From assembly GCF_051014445.1 (NCBI RefSeq), contig NW_027488369.1, forward strand, positions 18,060,001 through 18,124,000: DNA of 64,000 nucleotides. The letters are read 5' to 3'. This DNA comes from Colletes latitarsis (taxonomy: Eukaryota; Arthropoda; Insecta; Hymenoptera; Colletidae). The notes beneath the pieces were generated by a model. The model saw only the letters and a program-made list of their open reading frames with translations. It was not told the origin of the DNA and searched no databases. The position numbers and the translations under genes are program-made. Every line of letters begins with the position of its first letter. The stretch's first letter is position 1. Positions 24,540-37,800 of this stretch are shown here, piece by piece.

Positions 24540-26703
24540 CTAACCGAGACATAACCGGCGTTATCCTCTAAAATATTATTCGCAACCAGGTGTAATTGAC
24601 TGTTTCGGTGTGGTACCACATTACTACGTGGTCCAAGCCAGAAAAAGCCCAGGATCTGGCCAACATGAATGCGAAAAATGCGAAAGTACGCGCCAGATGA
24701 GGGCTAATCCCAGACCTAACCGAGACATAACCGGCGTTATCCTCTAAAATATTAATCGCAACCAGGTTTAATTGACTGTTTCGTTGTGGAACCACATTAC
24801 TGCGGGATCCAAACCAGAAAAAACCCAGGATCTGGCCAACAAGTATGCGAAAAATTCGGAAGTACGATCCAGATGAGGGCAAATCCCAGACCTAACGGAG
24901 ACATAACCGGCGTTATCCTCTAAAATATTAATCGCAACCAGGTTTATTTGACTGTTTCGGTGTGGTAACGCATTACTACGTGATGCAAACCAGATAAAGC
25001 CCAGGATCTGGCCAACAAGTATGTGAAAAATGTGAAAGTTCGAGCCAGATGAGGACAAATCCCAGACCTACCCGAGACATAACCGGCGTTATCCTCTAAA
25101 ATATTAATCTCAACCAGGTTTAATTGACTGTTTCGTTGTGGAACCACATTACAACGGGATCCAAACCAGACAAAACCCAGGATCTGGCTAACAGGAATGC
25201 GAAAAATGCGAAAGTACGTGCCAGATGAGGGAAAATCCCAGACCTAACCGAGACATAACCGGCGCTATCCTCTAAAATATTAATCGCAACCAGGTTTAAT
25301 TGACTGTTTCGGTGTGGTACTGCATTACTACGTGATCCAAACCAGAAAAAGCCTAGGATCTGGCCAACAAGTATGCGAAAAACGCGAATGTATGAGCCAG
25401 ATGGTTGCAAATACCAGAACTAACTCAGACATAACCAGCGTTATCCTCTAAAATATTAATCGCAACCAGGTTTAATTGACTGTTTCCATGTTGTACCGCA
25501 TTACGACGTGATCCAAACCAGAAAGAGGCCAGGATCTGGCCAACAAATATGCGGAAAATGCGAAAGTTCGAGCCAGATGTGGGCAAATCCCAGACCTACC
25601 CGAGACATAACCGGCGTTATCCTCTAAAATATTAATCGCAACCAGGTATAATTGACTGTTTCGGTGTGGTACCGCATTGCTACGATGATCCAAGCCAGAA
25701 AAGACCCAGGATCTGGCCAACAAGTATGTGAAAAATGCGAAAGTACGATCCAGATGAGGGCAAATCCGAGACCTAACCGAGACATAACCGGCGTTATCCT
25801 CTAAAATATTATTCGCAACCAGGTGTAATTGACTGTTTCGGTGTGGTACCACATTACTACGTGGTCCAAGCCAGAAAAAGCCCAGGATCTGGCCAACATG
25901 AATGCGAAAAATGCGAAAGTACGCGCCAGATGAGGGCTAATCCCAGACCTAACCGAGACATAACCGGCGTTATCCTCTAAAATATTAATCGCAACCAGGT
26001 TTAATTGACTGTTTCGTTGTGGAACCACATTACTGCGGGATCCAAACCAGAAAAAACCCAGGATCTGGCCAACAAGTATGCGAAAAATTCGAAAGTACGA
26101 TCCAGATGAGGGCAAATCCCAGACCTAACGGAGACATAACCGGCGTTATCCTCTAAAATATTAATCGCAACCAGGTTTATTTGACTGTTTCGGTGTGGCA
26201 ACGCATTACTACGTGATGCAAACCAGATAAAGCCCAGGATCTGGCCAACAAGTATGTGAAAAATGTGAAAGTTCGAGCCAGATGAGGACAAATCCCAGAC
26301 CTACCCGAGACATAACCGGCGTTATCCTCCAAAATATTAATCTCAACCAGGTTTAATTGACTGTTTCGTTGTGGAACCACATTACAACGGGATCCAAACC
26401 AGACAAAACCCAGGATCTGGCCAACAAGAATGCGAAAAATGCGAAAGTACGAGCCAGATGAGGGAAAATCCCTGACCTAACCGAGACATAACCGGCGCTA
26501 TCCTCTAAAATATTAATCGCAACCAGGTTTAATTGACTGTTTCGGTGTGGTACTGCATTACTACGTGATCCAAACCAGAAAAAGCCTAGGATCTGGCCAA
26601 CAAGTATGCGAAAAACGCGAATGTATGAGCCAGATGGTTGCAAATACCAGAACTAACTCAGACATAACCAGCGTTATCCTCTAAAATATTAATCGCAACC
26701 AGT
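24540..26703. repeat. 7-monomer tandem duplication, offset 1,233 bp
   Basis: About 930 bp at 24,540-25,470 recur at 25,773-26,703. Shared private variants include GTGATGCAAACCAG, CTAACGGAGACATAACC after a GAAAAATTCG unit, and GATGAGGACAAATCCC. I noticed roughly ten differences, for example TGGTAACG against TGGCAACG and CTCTAAAAT against CTCCAAAAT. After about 25,470 the first copy continues with a CCATGTTGTACC monomer, the second with a GTGTGGAACCTC monomer. Confidence 0.88.
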
Positions 26704-28870
26704 TTAATTGACTGTTTCGGTGTGGAACCTCATTACTACGTGATCCAAACCAGATAAAGCCCAGGATCTGGCCAACAAGTATGAGAAAAATGCGAAAGTT
26801 CGAGCCAGATGGTGGCAAATCCCAGACCTAACCGAGACATAACCAGCGTTATCCTCTAAAATATTAATAGCAACCAGGTATAATTGACTGTTTCGGTGTG
26901 GTACCGCATTGCTACGATGATCCAAGCCAGAAAAAACCCAGGATCTGGCCAACAAGTATGTGAAAAATGCGAAAGTACGATCCAGATGAGGGCAAATCCC
27001 AGACCTAACCGAGACATAACCGGCGTTATCCTCTAAAATATTATTCGCAACCAGGTGTAATTGACTGTTTCGGTGTGGAACCACATTACTGCGGGATCCA
27101 AACCAGAGAAAACCCAGTATCTGGCCAACAAGTATGCGAAAAATGCGAAAGTACGATCCAGATGAGGGCAAATCCCAGACCTAACCGAGACATAACCGGC
27201 GTTATCCACTAAAATATTAATCGCAACCAGGTTTAATTGACTGTTTCGGTGTGGTAGCACATTACTACGTGGTCCAAGCCAGAAAAAGGCCAGGATCTGG
27301 CCAACAAGTATGCGAAAAACGCGAAAGTACGAGCCTGATGAGGACAAATCCCAGACCTACCCGACACATAACCAGCGCTATCCTCTAAAATATTAATCGC
27401 AACCAGTTTCATTGACTGCTTCGGTGTGGAACCTCATTACTACGGGATCCAAAACAGAAAAAACCCAGGATCTGGCCAACAAGTAGGCGAAAAACGCGAA
27501 AGTATGTGCCAGATGAGGGCTAATCCCAGACCTAACCGAGACATAACCGGCGTTATCCTCTAAAATATTAATCGCAACCAGGTATAATTGACTGTTTCAG
27601 TGTGGTACCACATTACTACGTGATCCAAACCAGAAAAGGGCCAGGGTCTGGCCAACAAGTATGCGAAAAATACGAAAGTACGAGCCAGATGAGGGCAAAT
27701 CCCAGACCTAACCGAGACATAACCGGCGTTATCCTCTAAAATATTATTCGCAACCAGGTGTAATTGACTGTTTCGGTGTGGTACCACATTACTACGTAGT
27801 CCAAGCCAGAAAAAGCCCAGGATCTGGCCAACATGAATGCGAAAAATGCGAAAGTACGCGCCAGATGAGGGCTAATCCCAGACCTAACCGAGACATAACC
27901 GGCGTTATCCTCTAAAATATTAATCGCAACCAGGTATAATTGACTGTTTCGGTGTGGAACCACATTACTACGTGATCCAAACCAGAAAAGGGCCAGGGTC
28001 TGGCCAACAAGTATGCGAAAAATACGAAAGTCCGAGCCAGATGTGGGGAAATACCAGACCTAACCGAGACATAATCGGCGTTATCCTCTATAATATTAAT
28101 CGCAACCAGGTTCAATTGACTGTTTCGGTGTGGAACCACATTACTACGGGATCCAAACGAGAAAAAACCCAGGATCTGTTCAACAACTATGAGAAAAACG
28201 CGAAAGTACGAGCCAGATGAGGGAAAATCCCAGACCTAACCGAGACGTAACCGGCGTTATCCCCTAAAATATTAATCGCAACCGGGTATAATTGACTGTT
28301 TCGGTGTGGTACCGCATTGCTACGATGATCCAAACCAGAAAGAACCCAGGATCTGGCCAACAAGGATGCGAAAAATGCGAAAGAACGTGCCAGATGAGGG
28401 CAAATCCCAGACCTAACCGAGACATAACCGGCGTTATCCTCTATAATATTAATCGCAACCAGGTTCAATTGACTGTTTCGGTGTGGAACCACATTACTAC
28501 GGGATCCAAACGAGAAAAAACCCAGGATCTGTTCAACAACTATGAGAAAAACGCGAAAGTACGAGCCAGATGAGGGAAAATCCCATACCTAACCGAGACG
28601 TAACCGGCGTTGTCCCCTAAAATATTAATCGCAACCAGGTATAATTGACTGTTTCGGTGTGGTACCGCATTGCTACGATGATCCAAACCAGAAAGAGGCC
28701 AGGATCTGGCCAACAAGTATGCGAAAATTGCGAAAGTACGAGCCAGATGAGGGCAAATCCCAGACCTAACGGAGACATAACCGGCGATATCCTCTAAAAT
28801 ATTAACCGCAACCAGGTTTATTTGACTGTTTCGGTGTGGTACCGCATTATTACGTGGTCCAAGCCAGAAA
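26703..28870. repeat. Mixed family B cassettes, no local HOR
   Basis: This stretch re-uses cassettes from the left part of the window. The CCAGTTTCATTG trimer is near 27,410. The GGGCCAGGGTCTGG trimer (otherwise at 7,664 and 8,193) is at 27,912-28,220. Two A-like GATCTGTTCAACAAC units sit 352 bp apart near 28,171 and 28,523. I see no period that repeats within the stretch, and no non-satellite sequence. Confidence 0.75.
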
Positions 28871-29734
28871 AAGGCCAGGATCTGGCCAACAAGTATGCGC
28901 AAAATGCGAAAGTACGAGCCAGATGAGGGCAAATCCCAGACCAAACCGAGACATAACCGGCGTTATCCTCTAAAATATTAATCGCAACCAGGTTTAATTG
29001 ACTGTTTCGGTGTGGTACCGCATTACTACGTGATCCAAACCAGAAAAATCCCAGGATCGGGCCAACAAGAATGCGAGAAACGCGAAAGTACGAGCCACAT
29101 GAGGGAAAATCCCAGACCTAACCCAGATATAACCGGCGTTATCCGCTAAAATATTAATCGCAACCAGGTTTAATTGACTGTTTCGTTGTGGACCCACATT
29201 ACTACGGGATCCAAACCAGAAAAAACCCAGGATCTTTCCAACAAGTATGCGAAAAATGCGAAAGAACGATCCAGATGAGGGCAAATCCCAGACCTAACCG
29301 AGACATAACCGGCGTTAGCATCTAAAATATTAATCGCAACCAGGTTCAATTGACTGTTTCGGTGTGGAACCACATTACTACGGGATCCAAACCAGAAAAA
29401 ACCCAGGATCTGGCCAACAACTATGAGAAAAACGCGAAAGTATGAGCCAGATGATTGCAAATACCAGAACTATCCCAGGCATAATCAGCGTTATCGTCTA
29501 AAATATTAATCGCAACCAGGTTTATTTGACTGTTTCGGTGTGGTACCACATTACTACGTGGTCCAAGCCAGAAAAAGGCCAGGATCTGGCCAACAAGAAT
29601 GCGAAAAATGCGAAAGTACGCGCCAGATGAGGGCAAATACCAGACCTAACCGAGACATAATCGGCGTTATCCTCTAAAATATTAATCGCAACCAGGTTCA
29701 ATTGACTGTTTCGGTGTGGAACCTCATTACTACG
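28870..29734. repeat. HOR block Y, first copy
   Basis: The ordered subtypes are GTATGCGCAAAATGCG, CAGGATCGGGCC, GTTGTGGACCCAC, GGCGTTAGCATC, then CATAATCAGCG with GTTATCGTCTAAAAT. Nearly the same order is found at about 35,900-36,950 (offset 7,039 bp) and about 40,320-41,170. The GTTATCGTCT variant marks these three as close relatives. The related copies after 43,440 read GTTATCCTCT. Block Y lies immediately upstream of block X in all three cases. Confidence 0.82.
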
Positions 29735-31800
29735 TGATCCAAGCCAGAAAAAACCCAGGATCTGGCCAACAAGTATGCGAAAAATGCGAAAGTACGATCC
29801 AGATGAGGGCAAATCCCAGACCTAACCGAGACATAACCGGCGTTATCCTCTAAAATATTATTCGCAACCAGGTGTAATTGACTGTTTCGGTGTGGTACCA
29901 CATTACTCCGTGGTCCAAGCCAGAAAAAGCCCAGGATCTGGCCATCATGAATGCGAAAAATGCGAATGTACGCGCCAGATGAGGGCTAATCCCAGACCTA
30001 ACCGAGACATAACCGGCGTTATCCTCTAAAATATTAAACGCAACCAGGTTTAATTGACTGTTTCGTTGTGGAACCACATTACTGCGGGATCCAAACCAGA
30101 AAAAACCCAGGATCTGGCCAACAAGTATGCGAAAAATGCGAAAGTACGATCCAGAGGAGGGCAAATCCCAGACCTAACCGAGACATAACCGGCGCTATCC
30201 TCTAAAATATTAATCGCAACCAGGTTTAATTGACTGTTTCGGTGTGGTACTGCATTACTACGTGATCCAAACCAGAAAAAGCCCAGGATCTGGTCAACAA
30301 GAATGCGAAAAATGCGCAAGTACGCGCCAGATGAGGGCAAATGCCAGACCTAACCGAGACATAACCGGCGTTATCCTCTAAAATATTAATCGCAACCAGG
30401 TTTAATTGACTGTTTCGTTGTGGAACCACATTACTGCGGGATCCAAACCAGAAAAAACCCAGGATCTGGCCAACAAGTATGCGAAAAATGCGAAAGTACG
30501 ATCCAGATGAGGGCAAATCCCAGACCTAACCGAGACATAACCGGCGTTATCCTCTAAAATATTAATCGCAACCAGGTTTATTTGACTGTTTCGGTGTGGT
30601 AACGCATTACTACGTGATCCAAACCAGATAAAGCCCAGGATCTGGCCAACAAGTATGTGAAAAATGTGAAAGTTCGAGCCAGATGAGGACAAATCCCAGA
30701 CCTACCCGAGACATAACCGCCGTTATCCTCTAAAATATTAATCTCAACCAGGTTTAATTGACTGTTTCGTTGTGGAACCACACTACAACGGGATCCAAAC
30801 CAGACAAAACCCAGGATCTGGCCAACAAAAATGCGAAAAATGCGAAAGTACGAGCCAGATGAGGGAAAATCCCAGACCTAACCGAGACATAACCGGCGCT
30901 ATCCTCTAAAATATTAATCGCAACCAGGTTTAATTGACTGTTTCGGGGTGGTACTGCATTACTACGTGATCCAAACCAGAAAAAGCCTAGGATCTGGCCA
31001 ACAAGTATGCGAAAAACGCGAATGTATGAGCCAGATGATTGCAAATACCAGAACTAACTCAGACATAACCAGCGTTATCCCCTAAACTATTAATCGCAAC
31101 CAGTTTAATTGACTGTTTCGGTGTGGAACCTCATTACTACGTGATCCAAACCAGATAAAGCCCAGGATCTGGCCAACAAGTATGAGAAAAATGCGAAAGT
31201 TCGAGCCAGATGGTGGCAAATCCCAGACCTAACCGGGACATAAACAGCGTTATCCTCTAAAATATTAATAGCAACCAGGTTTAATTGACTGTTTCCATGT
31301 TGTACCGCATTACGACGTGATCCAAACCAGAAAGAGGCCAGAGGATCTGGCCAACAAATATGCGAAAAATGCGAAAGTTCGAGCCAGATGTGGGCAAATC
31401 CCAGACCTACCCGACACATAACCGGCGTTATCCTCTAAAACATTAATCGCAACCAGGTATAATTGACTGTTTCAGTGTGGTACCACATTACTACGTAATC
31501 CAAACCAGAAAAAGCCCAGGATCTGGCCAACAAGTATGCGAAAAACGCGAATGTATGAGCCAGATGATTGCAAATACCAGAACTAACTCGGACATAACCA
31601 GCGTTATCCTCTAAAATACTGATCGGAACCAGCTTCCAGTGACTGCTTCAGTGTGGTACCACATTACTACGTGATCCAAACCAGAAAAAGGCCAGGATCT
31701 GGCCAATAAGTATGCGAAAATTGCGAAAGTATGAGCCAGATGATTGCAAATACCAGAACTAACCCAGACATAACCAGCGTTATCCTATAAAATATTAATC
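29735..31800. repeat. HOR block X, copy 1
   Basis: This is a run of nearly twelve monomers, from TGATCCAAGCCAG to CCTATAAAATATT. Private or near-private variants are TATTAAACGCAACC (30,031), CCCGACACATAACC (31,407), TACGTAATCC (31,494), a 2-bp insertion giving GGCCAGAGGATCTGG near 31,335, and CTTCCAGTGACTG. The first three are shared only with copy 4 and the 42,666 duplication, not with copies 2 and 3. It retains the CCATGTTGTACCGC monomer near 31,291. Confidence 0.85.
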
Positions 31801-32510
31801 GCAACCAGGTTTAATTGACTGTCTCGGTGTGGTACTGCATTACTACGTGATCCAAACCAGATAAAGCCCATGATCTGGCCAACAAGTATGTGAAAAATGT
31901 GAAAGTTCGAGCCAGATGAGGACAAATCCCAGACCTACCCGAGACATAACCGCCGTTATCCTCTAAAATATTAATCACAACCAGGTTTAATTGACTGTTT
32001 CGTTGTGGAACCACACTACAACGGGATCCAAACCAGACAAAACCCAGGATCTGGCCAACAAAAATGCGAAAAATGCGAAAGTACGAGCCAGATGAGGGAA
32101 AATCCCAGACCTAACCGAGACATAACCGGCACTATCCTCTAAAATATTAATCGCAACCAGGTTTAATTGACTGTTTCGGTGTGGTACCGCATTACTACGT
32201 GATCCAAACCAGAAAAAGCCTAGGATCTGGCCAACAAGTATGCGAAAAACGCGAATGTATGAGCCAGATGATTGCAAATACCAGAACTAACTCAGACATA
32301 ACCAGCGTTATCCTCTAAACTATTAATCGCAACCAGTTTAATTGACTGTTTCGGTGTGGAACCTCATTACTACGTGATCCAAACCAGATAAAGCCCAGGA
32401 TCTGGCCAACAAGTATGAGAAAAATGCGAAAGTTCGAGCCAGATGGTGGCAAATCCCAGACCTAACCGGGACATAAACAGCGTTATCCCCTAAAATATTA
32501 ACCGCAACCA
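30578..32510. repeat. 7-monomer duplication, offset 1,233 bp
   Basis: The part of block X from about 30,578 (GTATGTGAAAAATGTG, then CACACTACAACGGG, then CTAACTCAGAC units) is repeated from about 31,811 to 32,500. The second copy carries CTGTCTCGGTG and ATTAATCACAACC. It bridges X copy 1 to X copy 2 and sets their unusual 2,817-bp (16-monomer) spacing. Confidence 0.85.
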
Positions 32511-32551
32511 GGTATAATTGACTGTTTCGGTGTGGTACCGCATTGCTACGA

Positions 32552-34615
32552 TGATCCAAGCCAGAAAAAACCCAGGATCTGGCCAACAAGTATGCGAAAA
32601 ATGCGAAAGTACGATCCAGATGAGGGCAAATCCCAGACCTAACCGAGACATAACCGGCGTTATCCTCTAAAATATTATTCGCAACCAGGTGTAATTGACT
32701 GTTTCGGTGTGGTACCACATTACTACGTGGTCCAAGCCAGAAAAAGCCCAGGATCTGGCCAACATGAATGCGAAAAATGCGAATGTACGCGCCAGATGAG
32801 GGCTAATCCCAGACCTAACCGAGACATAACCGGCGTTATCCTCTAAAATATTAATCGCAACCAGGTTTAATTGACTGTTTCGTTGTGGAACCACATTACT
32901 GCGGGATCCAAACCAGAAAAAACCCAGGATCTGGCCAACAAGTATGCGAAAAATGCGAAAGTACGATCCAGAGGAGGGCAAATCCCAGACCTAACCGTGA
33001 CATAACCGGCGCTATCCTCTAAAATATTAATCGCAACCAGGTTTAATTGACTGTTTCGGTGTGGTACTGCATTACTACGTGATCCAAACCAGAAAAAGCC
33101 CAGGATCTGGTCAACAAGAATGCGAAAAATGCGAAAGTACGCGCCAGATGAGGGCAAATGCCAGACCTAACCGAGACATAACCGGCGTTATCCTCTAAAA
33201 TATTAATCGCAACCAGGTTTAATTGACTGTTTCGTTGTGGAACCACATCACTGCGGGATCCAAACCAGAAAAAACCCAGGATCTGGCCAACAAGTATGCG
33301 AAAAATGCGAAAGTACGATCCAGATGAGGGCAAATCCCAGACCTAACCGAGACATAACCGGCGTTATCCTCTAAAATATTAATCGCAACCAGGTTTATTT
33401 GACTGTTTCGGTGTGGTGACGCATTACTACGTGATCCAAACCAGATAAAGCCCAGGATCTGGCCAACAAGTATGTGAAAAATGTGAAAGTTCGAGCCAGA
33501 TGAGGACAAATCCCAGACCTACCCGAGACATAACCGCCGTTATCCTCTAAAATATTAATCTCAACCAGGTTTAATTGACTGTTTCGTTGTGGAACCACAC
33601 TACAACGGGATCCAAGCCAGACAAAACCCAGGATCTGGCCAACAAAAATGCGAAAAATGCGAAAGTACGAGCCAGATGAGGGAAAATCCCAGACCTAACC
33701 GAGACATAACCGGCGCTATCCTCTAAAATATTAATCGCAACCAGGTTTAATTGACTGTTTCGGGGTGGTACTGCATTACTACGTGATCCAAACCAGAAAA
33801 AGCCTAGGATCTGGCCAACAAGTATGCGAAAAACGCGAATGTATGAGCCAGATGATTGCAAATACCAGAACTAACTCAGACATAACCAGCGTTATCCTCT
33901 AAACTATTAATCGCAACCAGTTTAATTGACTGTTTCGGTGTGGAACCTCGTTACTACGTGATCCAAACCAGATAAAGCCCAGGATCTGGCCAACAAGTAT
34001 GAGAAAAATGCGAAAGTTCGAGCCAGATGGTGGCAAATCTCAGACCTAACCGGGACATAAACAGCGTTATCCTCTAAAATATTAATAGCAACCAGGTTTA
34101 ATTGACTGTTTCCATGTTGTACCGCATTACGACGTGATCCAAACCAGAAAGAGGCCAGGATCTGGCCAACAAATATGTGAAAAATGCGAAAGTTCGAGCC
34201 AGATGTGGGCAAATCCCAGACCTACCCGAGACATAACCGGCGTTATCCTCTAAAACATTAATCGCAACCAGGTTTAATTGACTGTTTCAGTGTGGTACCA
34301 CATTACTACGTGATCCAAACCAGAAAAAGCCCAGGATCTGGCCAACAAGTATGCGAAAAACGCGAATGTATGAGCCAGATGATTGCAAATACCAGAACTA
34401 ACTCGGACATAACCAGCGTTATCCTCTAAAATACTGATCGGAACCAGCTTCCATTGACTGCTTCAGTGTGGTACCACATTACTACGTGATCCAAACCAGA
34501 AAAAGGCCAGGATCTAGCCAATAAGTATGCGAAAATTGCGAAAGTATGAGCCAGATGATTGCAAATACCAGAACTAACCCAGACATAACCAGCGTTATCC
34601 TATAAAATATTAATC
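32552..34615. repeat. HOR block X, copy 2
   Basis: This copy lies 2,817 bp after copy 1. It shares CTAACCGTGACATAACC, CACATCACTGCGGG, TGTGGTGACGC and CCAAGCCAGACAAAACC with copy 3 but not with copies 1 or 4. It still contains the CCATGTTGTACCGC monomer near 34,110, which copy 3 lacks. A private GTTACTACG replaces CATTACTACG near 33,950. Confidence 0.85.
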
Positions 34616-34801
34616 GCAACCAGGTTTAATTGACTGTTTCGGTGTGGTACTGCATTACTACGTGATCCAGACCAGAAAAAGGCCAGGATCTGGCCAACAA
34701 GTATGCGCAAAATGCGAAAGTACGAGCCAGATGAGGGCAAATCCCAGACCAAACCGAGACATAACCGGCGTTATCCTCTAAAATATTAATCGCAACCAAG
34801 T

Positions 34802-37800
34802 TTAATTGACTGTTTCGGTGTGGTACCGCATTACTACGTGATCCAAACCAGAAAAATCCCAGGATCGGGCCAACAAGAATGCGAGAAACGCGAAAGTACG
34901 AGCCACATGAGGGAAAATCCCAGACCTAACCCAGATATAACCGGCGTTATCCGCTAAAATATTAATCGCAACCAGGTTTAATTGACTGTTTCGTTGTGGA
35001 CCCACATTACTACGGGATCCAAACCAGAAAAAACCCAGGATCTGGCCAACAAGTATGCGAAAAATGCGAAAGAACGATCCAGATGAGGGCAAATCCCAGA
35101 CCTAACCGAGACATAACCGGCGCTATCCTCTAAAATATTAATCGCAACCAGGTTTAATTGACTGTTTCGGGGTGGTACTGCATTACTACGTGATCCAAAC
35201 CAGAAAAAGCCTAGGATCTGGCCAACAAGTATGCGAAAAACGCGAATGTATGAGCCAGATGATTGCAAATACCAGAACTAACTCAGACATAACCAGCGTT
35301 ATCCTCTAAACTATTAATCGCAACCAGTTTAATTGACTGTTTCGGTGTGGAACCTCATTACTACGTGATCCAAACCAGATAAAGCCCAGGATCTGGCCAA
35401 CAAGTATGAGAAAAATGCGAAAGTTCGAGCCAGATGGTGGCAAATCTCAGACCTAACCGGGACATAAACAGCGTTATCCTCTAAAATATTAATAGCAACC
35501 AGGTTTAATTGACTGTTTCCATGTTGTACCGCATTACGACGTGATCCAAACCAGAAAGAGGCCAGGATCTGGCCAACAAATATGCGAAAAATGCGAAAGT
35601 TCGAGCCAGATGTGGGCAAATCCCAGACCTACCCGAGACATAACCGGCGTTATCCTCTAAAACATTAATCGCAACCAGGTTTAATTGACTGTTTCAGTGT
35701 GGTACCACATTACTACGCGATGCAAACCAGAAAAAGCCCAGGATCTGGCCAACAAGTATGCGAAAAACGCGAATGTTTGAGCCAGATGATTGCAAATACC
35801 AGAACTAACTCGGACATAACCAGCGTTATCCTCTAAAATACTGATCGGAACCAGCTTCCATTGACTGCTTCAGTGTGGTACCACATTACTACGTGATCCA
35901 AACCAGAAAAAGGCCAGGATCTGGCCAACAAGTATGCGCAAAATGCGAAAGTACGAGCCAGATGAGGGCAAATCCCAGACCAAACCGAGACATAACCGGC
36001 GTTATCCTCTAAAATATTAATCGCAACCAGGTTTAATTGACTGTTTCGGTGTGGTACCGCATTACTACGTGATCCAAACCAGAAAAATCCCAGGATCGGG
36101 CCAACAAGAATGCGAGAAACGCGAAAGTACGAGCCACATGAGGGAAAATCCCAGACCTAACCCAGATATAACCGGCGTTATCCGCTAAAATATTATTCGC
36201 AACCAGGTTTAATTGACTGTTTCGTTGTGGACCCACATTACTACGGGATCCAAACCAGAAAAAACCCAGGATCTGGCCAACAAGTATGCGAAAAATGCGA
36301 AAGAACGATCCAGATGAGGGCAAATCCCAGACCTAACCGAGACATAACCGGCGTTAGCATCTAAAATATTAATCGCAACCAGGTTCAATTGACTGTTTCG
36401 GTGTGGAACCACATTACTACGGGATCCAAACCAGAAAAAACCCAGGATCTGGCCAACAACTATGAGAAAAACGCGAAAGTATGAGCCAGATGATTGCAAA
36501 TACCAGAACTATCCCAGGCATAATCAGCGTTATCGTCTAAAATATTAATCGCAACCAGGTTTATTTGACTGTTTCGGTGTGGTACCACATTACTACGTGG
36601 TCCAAGCCAGAAAAAGGCCAGGATCTGGCCAACAAGAATGCGAAAAATGCGAAAGTACGCGCCAGATGAGGGCAAATACCAGACCTAACCGAGACATAAT
36701 CGGCGTTATCCTCTAAAATATTAATCGCAACCAGGTTCAATTGACTGTTTCGGTGTGGAACCTCATTACTACGTGATCCAAACCAGAAAGAACCCAGGAT
36801 CTGGCCAACAAGGATGCGAAAAATGCGAAAGAACGAGCCAGATGAGGGCAAATCCCAGACCTAACCGAGACAAAACCGGCGTTATCCCCTACAATATTAA
36901 CCGCAACCAGGTATAATTGACTGTTTCGGTGTGGTACCGCATTGCTACGATGATCCAAGCCAGAAAAAACCCAGGATCTGGCCAACAAGTATGCGAAAAA
37001 TGCGAAAGTACGATCCAGATGAGGGCAAATCCCAGACCTAACCGAGACATAACCGGCGTTATCCTCTAAAATATTATTCGCAACCAGGTGTAATTGACTG
37101 TTTCGGTGTGGTACCACATTACTACGTGGTCCAAGCCAGAAAAAGCCCAGGATCTGGCCAACATGAATGCGAAAAATGCGAATGTACGCGCCAGATGAGG
37201 GCTAATCCCAGACCTAACCGAGACATAACCGGCGTTATCCTCTAAAATATTAATCGCAACCAGGTTTAATTGACTGTTTCGTTGTGGAACCACATTACTG
37301 CGGGATCCAAACCAGAAAAAACCCAGGATCTGGCCAACAAGTATGCGAAAAATGCGAAAGTACGATCCAGAGGAGGGCAAATCCCAGACCTAACCGTGAC
37401 ATAACCGGCGCTATCCTCTAAAATATTAATCGCAACCAGGTTTAATTGACTGTTTCGGTGTGGTACTGCATTACTACGTGATCCAAACCAGAAAAAGCCC
37501 AGGATCTGGTCAACAAGAATGCGAAAGATGCGAAAGTACGCGCCAGATGAGGGCAAATGCCAGACCTAACCGAGACATAACCGGCGTTATCCTCTAAAAT
37601 ATTAATCGCAACCAGGTTTAATTGACTGTTTCGTTGTGGAACCACATCACTGCGGGATCCAAACCAGAAAAAACCCAGGATCTGGCCAACAAGTATGCGA
37701 AAAATGCGAAAGTACGATCCAGATGAGGGCAAATCCCAGACCTAACCGAGACATAACCGGCGTTATCCTCTAAAATATTAATCGCAACCAGGTTTATTTG

